Shown here: positions 6,707 to 10,853 of the stretch, piece after piece
Numbering within the stretch: the stretch's first letter is position 1
How the letters are laid out: every line of letters begins with the position of its first letter
Assembly: GCA_049975365.1 (NCBI GenBank)
Contig: JBNGDS010000085.1
Coordinates: 1-10,853 of the forward strand
Direction: 5' to 3'
Length of the DNA: 10,853 bases
Source: DSBG01 sp049975365
GTDB lineage: Bacteria; Desulfobacterota; Desulfomonilia; UBA1062
Position numbers and translations under genes: made by a program
The notes under the pieces: generated by a model
The model's database searches: none
Told to the model about the DNA's origin: nothing
The model's input: only the letters and a program-made list of their open reading frames with translations

Positions 6707-7399
6707 CTATCCCTTTGCACACGATTCCACGGGGGTGACATAGTCCATCATGACCCACCCGTATCCCCCGCCGGGAACGCAGACATACAACCACCCCGGT
6801 GCACGGCCAATGACCTTCAACAGGTTATTCCGGTGCACCTGGCGAATGACCGGGTGTGTCTCTCCCGGACCCTCTCGTACATTCAGGATGTGTGCGAGCA
6901 CGATCACCTGGGTAGATTCCTCGTACTCCTTGCCTGGTGTGCAGTACGCGTTTCCCAGATAAGGCTTTCGAACGACCTCGTAGCCGCTGGGCACCTGCCT
7001 GTAGTAGACCCCTCCATACACGTGATATCTCGTTCCTCCAATAACCACCTGGCAGGACCCTATCGGCAGTGAGACGACAACGGCACCAATGGGGGCCGGG
7101 ACCGAAATGAATCCGTAGAGGCCCTGGCGGTAGAACAATCCGTCCAGGAAGAAGTACCTCTGGTTTCTCACCACAACAGGCACATGCCGAACCGGTGCAT
7201 GGTGATGCCTGATGACATAGCGGCGTTCATGATGACGAGGTTCCCGGTGGGCATGATGCTTCCTGGCGTGGTCAGCCTGGTACGATTTACCCCCCCGTTC
7301 CTGATGGCGCGGTTCACGAGCTTCCACTGGTAGGGCAAAGCTGACGACACATGCAAGGATGACAACCAGAGTCAAGCCGATGCGATGATAGGTTTTCAT
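6707..7399 (-). CDS. Exported His-rich protein with DUF6515-like repeats and C-terminal SH3b domain
   Basis: A 230-residue protein. Residues 1-27 are a signal peptide (MKTYHR, core IGLTLVVILACVVSFAL, cleavage near VEA-R). Residues 30-72 form a strongly basic, histidine-rich tract (HHAH at 48-51, HH at 56-57, HHH at 65-67). Residues about 74-145 carry Tyr/Gly/Val-rich repeats (FFLDGLFYRQGLYGFISVPAPIGAVV, split over 83-107; then TRYHVYGGVYYRQVPSGYEVV), resembling DUF6515-type envelope proteins. Residues about 163-222 form a bacterial SH3 domain (ILNVREGPGETHPVI, then GWLYVCVPGGGYGWVMMDYV), usually a wall- or protein-binding module. The likely location is the periplasm. ATG 7399 is preceded by GAGGGAG, rather close at 3 bases. 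It lies 119 bases upstream of the efflux operon on the same strand and divergent from the sensor kinase, which suggests shared regulation. The exact function is unknown. Confidence 0.85.
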   Translation of the reverse strand: MKTYHRIGLTLVVILACVVSFALPVEAREPRHQERGGKSYQADHARKHHAHREPRHHERRYVIRHHHAPVRHVPVVVRNQRYFFLDGLFYRQGLYGFISVPAPIGAVVVSLPIGSCQVVIGGTRYHVYGGVYYRQVPSGYEVVRKPYLGNAYCTPGKEYEESTQVIVLAHILNVREGPGETHPVIRQVHRNNLLKVIGRAPGWLYVCVPGGGYGWVMMDYVTPVESCAKG

Positions 7400-7402
7400 G
7401 GT

Positions 7403-7431
7403 CTCCCTCGCTTTCCCCTGTTTCCAGGGAG
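7403..7431 (-). promoter_or_regulatory. 5' leader hairpin near the SH3-protein ribosome site
   Basis: In the minus-strand transcript CCCTG (7425-7429) pairs with CAGGG (7416-7420) around a GAAA tetraloop, just upstream of the ribosome site. The overlapping CTCCCT (7426-7431) can instead pair with the ribosome site AGGGAG (7403-7408) over 6 bp. The two pairings exclude each other. Both stems are short, so a regulatory role is only a possibility. Confidence 0.25.
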
Positions 7432-7475
7432 TGTTTCCCAGCTTGTTTGCTCTTCCCTTTACAGCATCATTGTGA

Positions 7476-7493
7476 AGAAAATATGGAGAAAGG
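7476..7493 (-). promoter_or_regulatory. Partial BaeR-box-like sequence upstream of the SH3 gene
   Basis: Read on the minus strand, 7491-7483 is TTTCTCCAT. Aligned to the E. coli BaeR box as I recall it (TTTTTCTCCATDATTGGC), the 18-base stretch agrees at 12 positions, including nine in a row. It lies about 84 bases upstream of the SH3-protein start, in a sensible place for an activator site. A BaeR-like regulator is encoded in the same window. The consensus comes from a distant organism, so the match is suggestive only. Confidence 0.3.
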
Positions 7494-7514
7494 ATGTGAA
7501 GAGTGTGTGGATCA

Positions 7515-7532
7515 TTGAAATGGTTTGAAATG
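7515..7532 (+). promoter_or_regulatory. Direct repeat TTGAAATG x2 with 10-bp period, candidate response-regulator site
   Basis: Two exact copies of TTGAAATG begin at 7515 and 7525, so the repeats fall on the same face of the helix. OmpR/PhoB-family regulators typically bind as head-to-tail dimers to direct repeats spaced 10-11 bp. The site lies in the divergent region, 71 bases upstream of the sensor-kinase start. Autoregulation by the regulator at 9074-9757 is the natural hypothesis. The copies also resemble -35 elements (TTGAAA), but no good -10 sits 16-18 bases downstream. Confidence 0.4.
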
Positions 7533-7590
7533 TGGAAAAACCTGTATTACTTCTACTCGCAGGAATGGGGAACGCGACGCAGTGAACCAT

Positions 7591-7597
7591 GGAGGGG
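7591..7597 (+). promoter_or_regulatory. Ribosome binding site selecting a GTG start for the sensor kinase
   Basis: GGAGGGG lies 5 bases before GTG 7603. The frame is open further upstream, but the in-frame GTG at 7597 overlaps this site and earlier starts lack one. An ATG at 7601 is out of frame and meets a stop at once (ATGTGA). The protein beginning VRIKLAYKIFGAF fits the usual kinase N-terminus. Confidence 0.7.
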
Positions 7598-7602
7598 TGC
7601 AT

Positions 7603-9084
7603 GTGAGAATAAAACTCGCCTACAAGATCTTCGGGGCCTTCCTGCTCACGAGTGTGATTGTCGTTGTCCTGATGACGGGGATCACGCAGTATTTTGCAAA
7701 ACGCCACTTCACGGAGTATGTAAACAAGGTGGAAAGCGAGGTCCTGAGTGAACTTGTCGACACACTCGCTACTGACTACCGCGAGCATACGGGGTGGGAT
7801 TTCATACAGGGTGACCCCCAGGCATTCAGAACCCTTATGCGCACCATCTTTTCGAAAGACGAGTCTGACGTGCCCAAGACCGAACCCTCGCCAGGTGATC
7901 CCAACGCCAAAATCGATGATGATCGGACCCCGGACATGCCCCTGCCCGGACGTATTCAGCAAAGGATTGCACAGAGGATCTCGCTCTTCGACGATCAGAT
8001 GCAGGTGGTCAATGGAGATGCCACCTCGACGGAGGGCCACAACCTCAAAGCGATCATCGTCGATGGGAAAACCGTTGGGTGGCTTGGCCTGAGAAAACGG
8101 CAGAAGCTCTCAGGTTCAAGAGAGAGAACGTATCTCCGTGAACAGTCCACGGCGCTCTTTGTCATCGGGGGCCTGGTGTTTGTTCTGGCTGCACTGGTCT
8201 CATTTCTCCTGTCGCGGCACCTGCTGAGGCCCATCGAACAGCTCACGAAGGGCGCGAATGCCCTTGCGTCGAGGAAATTCTCCACCCGGATCGAGGTCTC
8301 TTCCGGGGATGAACTGGGGCAGCTGGCCGATGACTTCAACAGGATGGCGCAGACCCTGGAGAAGTACGAGCACCTGCGCAGGCAGTGGCTCTCGGACATA
8401 TCCCACGAGCTGAGGACCCCGATATCCATTCTGCAGGGCGAGATCGAGGCCATTCAGGACGGGGTGCGCAACATGAGCCCTGAAACCCTTGAATCCATCC
8501 ATGCAGAGGTCATGCTCCTGAGCAAGCTCATCGGTGATCTCCACGAACTGTCCATTGCTGAGACCGGGGAACTGTCAACAGAACACGAGCCAGTACAACT
8601 ACTCAGGGTGCTGGAGTACACGATCAGGATGTTCGAAGCCAGGTTTGCGCAGAAGGGTATCTCCCTGCAGCTCGACCTGGGAGAGGACATAGGCGTTACC
8701 GTGTTGGCAGACAGCCACCGTCTTGCCCAGGTCTTCTCGAATATCCTGGAAAATTCCCTGCGCTACACCGAATCTCAGGGAATTACCAAAATATGGCAGA
8801 TGACGACTGCAGCAACACTGCATGTGATCATCGAAGATTCAAACCCGGGGGTTTCGGATGAAGACCTTGAGCACCTGTTCGACCGCCTGTATCGTACAGA
8901 CCCTTCGCGGTCCCGGAAGAACGGGGGAAGCGGCCTGGGTCTGACCATCGCGAAGAGCATCGTGGAGATGTTCGGGGGGGAGATCCATGCAGCACACTCA
9001 TCACTCGGCGGGGTTCGAATCGAGATTGTCTTCCCTGTGCTGTGGAGAGGGGAAGTGAGCAGAGGACAGAGAAATGGCGGATGA
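7603..9084 (+). CDS. BaeS-like membrane sensor histidine kinase
   Basis: A 493-residue inner-membrane kinase from GTG 7603. TM1 is at about 10-30 (FGAFLLTSVIVVVLMTG). A periplasmic sensor domain (about 32-182) has an acidic, proline-rich middle (about 86-116). TM2 is at about 183-204, and a HAMP domain at about 205-258 (LRPIEQLTKGANALASRKF). The HisKA dimerisation helix carries the phospho-acceptor H268 in SDISHELRTP. The HATPase region has the N box (VFSNILENSLRYT, N380 and N384), an atypical G1 box EDSNPGVSD (D412; Asn replaces the first Gly, as BaeS proteins also deviate here), the F box LFDRLYRTD, and G2 GGSGLGLTIAKSIV (441-454). It would sense envelope conditions and phosphorylate the regulator encoded next. 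The kinase-before-regulator order with overlap, beside an efflux operon, mirrors baeSR. The signal is not known. Confidence 0.93.
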   Translation: MRIKLAYKIFGAFLLTSVIVVVLMTGITQYFAKRHFTEYVNKVESEVLSELVDTLATDYREHTGWDFIQGDPQAFRTLMRTIFSKDESDVPKTEPSPGDPNAKIDDDRTPDMPLPGRIQQRIAQRISLFDDQMQVVNGDATSTEGHNLKAIIVDGKTVGWLGLRKRQKLSGSRERTYLREQSTALFVIGGLVFVLAALVSFLLSRHLLRPIEQLTKGANALASRKFSTRIEVSSGDELGQLADDFNRMAQTLEKYEHLRRQWLSDISHELRTPISILQGEIEAIQDGVRNMSPETLESIHAEVMLLSKLIGDLHELSIAETGELSTEHEPVQLLRVLEYTIRMFEARFAQKGISLQLDLGEDIGVTVLADSHRLAQVFSNILENSLRYTESQGITKIWQMTTAATLHVIIEDSNPGVSDEDLEHLFDRLYRTDPSRSRKNGGSGLGLTIAKSIVEMFGGEIHAAHSSLGGVRIEIVFPVLWRGEVSRGQRNGG

Positions 9085-9757
9085 GCACATTCTCATTGTT
9101 GAAGATGAAGAAAAGATCGCGGTGCTGCTGAAGGATTACCTGGAGAAATCGGGATTTCGGGCATCCATTCTCGATCGCGGTGACGAAGTCACCTCGTTCG
9201 TGAAAGGCAAAGCCCCGGACCTGATCCTGCTGGATGTCATGCTGCCTGGCCTCGACGGCATGGGGGTGTGCCGGGAAATCAGGAAATTTTCCGCTGTGCC
9301 CATTATCATGATCACGGCGAAAGTGGAGGAGATCGACCGGCTGCTCGGCCTCGAGCTGGGTGCAGACGATTATGTCTGCAAGCCGTTCAGCCCCCGCGAG
9401 GTGGTTGCACGGGTCAAGGCGGTGCTGCGGAGGGTGCATCCCGTTGCCGAGGAGAGGATCATTTCTGCAGGCCCTGTTGTGCTCAATCAGGACACACGCC
9501 AGGCCGTCGTGGACAATCACGAACTGAGGCTGACCCCCAGTGAATTCAAGCTGCTGAAGGTCATGATGTCTCACCCGAACAGGGTATTCTCCCGCAACGA
9601 CCTGGTCAACCTGGTGCAGGGATACGAATTCGAAGGATACGACCGCACCATCGACACGCACATCAAGAACCTGCGGAAAAAGATCGCCGCCGTACTGCCG
9701 GACACCGAGATCATCAGCTCGGTATACGGAGAAGGGTACAAGTTCAGTGCAGAGTGA
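9074..9757 (+). CDS. OmpR/BaeR-type response regulator
   Basis: A 227-residue cytoplasmic transcription factor. The receiver domain (about 1-120) has acidic pocket E10/D11, phospho-acceptor D54 in LILLDVMLPGLDG, T81 and K103 (VCKPFSPREVVARVKAVLRR). The winged-helix DNA-binding domain (about 130-225) contains LRLTPSEFKLLKVM and the recognition-helix region GYDRTIDTHIKNLRKKI, ending SVYGEGYKFSAE. These features match the OmpR/PhoB family and are closest in style to BaeR. The start ATG 9074 overlaps the kinase gene by 11 bases, with AGAGGA (9061-9066) 7 bases upstream, so the pair is co-translated. Likely targets are its own promoter region (7400-7602) and the divergent SH3/efflux genes; this is inference from position. 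Confidence 0.95.
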   Translation: MADEHILIVEDEEKIAVLLKDYLEKSGFRASILDRGDEVTSFVKGKAPDLILLDVMLPGLDGMGVCREIRKFSAVPIIMITAKVEEIDRLLGLELGADDYVCKPFSPREVVARVKAVLRRVHPVAEERIISAGPVVLNQDTRQAVVDNHELRLTPSEFKLLKVMMSHPNRVFSRNDLVNLVQGYEFEGYDRTIDTHIKNLRKKIAAVLPDTEIISSVYGEGYKFSAE

Positions 9758-9838
9758 TGTTTTCCCGGCAGGTCAGAAGGGAGCTGATCCCTGCAGGAGG
9801 AACTTCAGCCCCGACTCATCTTTGTCCTGCATGCACCC

Positions 9839-9867
9839 TTGACAGGACGCGGCCGCAGGAGTATTAA
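9839..9867 (+). promoter_or_regulatory. Sigma70-type promoter for the FAD oxidoreductase
   Basis: A perfect -35 TTGACA (9839-9844) is followed after exactly 17 bases by TATTAA (9862-9867), four of six matches to the -10 consensus. The start point would fall near 9874, about 42 bases before ATG 9916. This argues that the oxidoreductase has its own promoter rather than relying on read-through from the two-component operon. No clear terminator follows the regulator gene. Confidence 0.6.
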
Positions 9868-9869
9868 AG

Positions 9870-9888
9870 GTTAAAGTAAAACTTTAAC
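9870..9888 (+). promoter_or_regulatory. Perfect 8-bp inverted repeat at the promoter start point, candidate operator
   Basis: GTTAAAGT (9870-9877), spacer AAA, then its exact reverse complement ACTTTAAC (9881-9888). It covers the predicted transcription start of the promoter at 9839-9867, the classical place for a repressor operator. It is AT-rich with no T-run, so it is not a terminator. The cognate regulator is not evident in the window; the OmpR-type regulator encoded upstream would be expected to prefer direct repeats. Confidence 0.5.
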
Positions 9889-9903
9889 ATCAACTCTTCT
9901 CAC

Positions 9904-9910
9904 AGGAGGT
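9904..9910 (+). promoter_or_regulatory. Strong ribosome binding site for the FAD oxidoreductase
   Basis: AGGAGGT, a full Shine-Dalgarno match, sits 5 bases before ATG 9916 and fixes the start. Confidence 0.8.
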
Positions 9911-9915
9911 TTCCC

Positions 9916-10853
9916 ATGCCCGACTATGATGCGATCGTTATCGGGGCTGGCAACGGCGGGCTCACGGCAGCCCTCACCCTGGCGAAAAGCGGACGCAAGG
10001 TGCTCCTTCTCGAGCGTCACAACATCCCGGGCGGGTGTGCCACAAGCTTTGTTCGAGGACGGTTCGAATTCGAGGTAGCCCTGCACCAGCTCAGCGGAAT
10101 GGGAAGCCCCGAGCGGCCTGGCCCGCTTCGTTCAGTGCTGGGTGAGCTCGGAGTGCTCGACAAGCTCGAGTTCGTCGAGATCGAGAGCCTCTACCGGATT
10201 GTCTTTCCCGGCACGTTCGACATCACCCTGAAGGCAGATAGGGAAAAAGCCATCACGGAACTGCAGAAGCGGTTCCCGAAAGAGAGCGATGCCATCAGGA
10301 GATTCTTCGACTTCCTCTACGATTTCTCCATGCAGCTCATCCAGGGTCTCTTCTTCCGTGACCCAGAGATCTCAAAGGAGAAATACCCGCTCTATTTCGC
10401 GTATGCGCTCAAGAACACCCAGGACGTTCTCGACGAGTATTTCGAGAACGACCTGCTCAAGATGATCCTCAGCGTGTACTGGGGATATGTCGGCGTGCCT
10501 CCGAGCAAGCTCCCCTTCGGTGAGTTCGCCATCATGCTGTTCGCCTACATCGAGTTCAAACCGTACCACCTCAAGGGCGGGTCCCAGGCACTCTCCAATG
10601 CCCTCCTGGATGCCTACCTCGCTGCCGGCGGAGAGGTCCGTTTCAACTGCGCTGCGGAACAGATCATCGTGGAGGACGGTGTGGTCAAGGGAGTGCTCAC
10701 CGAGCAGGGGGAGCGTGAGCGTGCAGAGTACGTGATCTCCAACGCGAGCACTGTACAGACCTATGTTGAGCTCATCGAGAGATCCGAGGTGCCCCGGAGC
10801 GCCCTGGATGCATTCAGGAGTTCATCTATCGGGCCCTCGGCATTCACGCTCTA
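9916..10853 (+). CDS. CrtI/phytoene-desaturase-family FAD-dependent oxidoreductase (N-terminal part, runs off the window)
   Basis: The frame is open from ATG 9916 to the right edge, giving 312 residues of a protein that in this family is usually about 500. The N-terminal Rossmann motif binding the FAD ADP moiety is DAIVIGAGNGGLTAALTLAKSG (residues 5-26, GxGxxG at 10-15), with the ribose-binding acidic residue at E33 in LLLERHNIPGG. GGCATSF (39-45) follows, as in phytoene desaturases, carotene isomerases and retinol saturases. Residues 215-240 (KPYHLKGGSQALSNALLDAY) with VRFNCAAEQIIVEDGVVKGV form the second FAD-contacting block (about 241-260). Members desaturate, saturate or isomerise polyene and other hydrophobic substrates. 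No carotenoid synthesis genes are in view, so the substrate is open. It has its own promoter and operator-like palindrome, so it may be independent of the two-component genes. Confidence 0.9.
   Translation, partial: MPDYDAIVIGAGNGGLTAALTLAKSGRKVLLLERHNIPGGCATSFVRGRFEFEVALHQLSGMGSPERPGPLRSVLGELGVLDKLEFVEIESLYRIVFPGTFDITLKADREKAITELQKRFPKESDAIRRFFDFLYDFSMQLIQGLFFRDPEISKEKYPLYFAYALKNTQDVLDEYFENDLLKMILSVYWGYVGVPPSKLPFGEFAIMLFAYIEFKPYHLKGGSQALSNALLDAYLAAGGEVRFNCAAEQIIVEDGVVKGVLTEQGERERAEYVISNASTVQTYVELIERSEVPRSALDAFRSSSIGPSAFTL

Noticed and set aside
7503..7751. 82-residue plus-strand ORF overlapping the kinase start
   Set aside because: Out of frame with the kinase, no supported start, Cys/Arg/Pro-rich shadow composition.
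8828..9661. 277-residue minus-strand ORF opposite the kinase-regulator junction
   Set aside because: Both plus-strand genes have intact catalytic motifs here; the antisense frame shows no family signature.
9778..9792. AGGGA/TCCCT hairpin after the response regulator as a terminator
   Set aside because: Only 5 bp of stem and no T-run downstream; insufficient to call a terminator.
1..10853. CRISPR array, tRNA/rRNA genes, insertion sequences, phage or plasmid attachment sites
   Set aside because: Looked for and not seen: no regularly spaced repeats, no cloverleaf-like segments, no transposase or integrase reading frames.

Overview
The window looks like chromosomal DNA of a Gram-negative bacterium: it encodes an outer-membrane TolC/NodT-type lipoprotein, a periplasmic adaptor and exported proteins. 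GC content is moderate (by eye in the mid-50s percent), dropping clearly only in the gap at 1551-1851. Gene types and style suggest a proteobacterium or a deltaproteobacterium-like lineage, but nothing here fixes the taxon.

Layout. (1) 3-170 (+): the C-terminal end of a protein entering from the left, possibly a methyltransferase. (2) 225-1550 (-): an exported serine hydrolase of the beta-lactamase/6-aminohexanoate-dimer-hydrolase fold, convergent with (1). (3) 1551-1851: an AT-richer gap holding a weak promoter candidate for the hydrolase. (4) 6587 down to 1852 (-): a compact four-gene MacAB-TolC-like tripartite efflux operon in the order outer-membrane factor, periplasmic adaptor, ABC ATPase, FtsX/MacB permease, with overlapping ends at every junction. 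The two MacB halves are separate proteins. (5) 6707-7399 (-): a small exported His-rich protein with a C-terminal SH3b domain, just upstream of the efflux operon and on the same strand. (6) 7400-7602: a divergent control region. (7) 7603-9757 (+): a BaeS-like sensor kinase and a BaeR/OmpR-type response regulator, overlapping by 11 bases. (8) 9758-9915: an intergenic region with a good sigma70-type promoter and a perfect palindrome at its expected start point. (9) 9916 to the right edge (+): the first 312 residues of a CrtI-family FAD oxidoreductase.

Taken together, 1852-9757 reads as an envelope-stress or drug-efflux module. A BaeSR-like pair sits divergent to an exported SH3 protein and an export pump, as E. 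coli baeSR sits beside mdtABC, but here the pump is an ABC-type (MacAB) rather than an RND-type pump. The most interesting non-coding signal is in the 119-base gap before the outer-membrane factor gene. It holds a 17-codon, proline-rich ORF with a strong Shine-Dalgarno whose stop codon overlaps the outer-membrane factor start (TGATG). Several mutually exclusive hairpins involve its start region. This has the architecture of a leader-peptide or attenuation control element. Other candidate control sites are a 10-bp-spaced direct repeat and a partial BaeR-box-like sequence in the divergent region, and the operator-like palindrome upstream of the FAD oxidoreductase.
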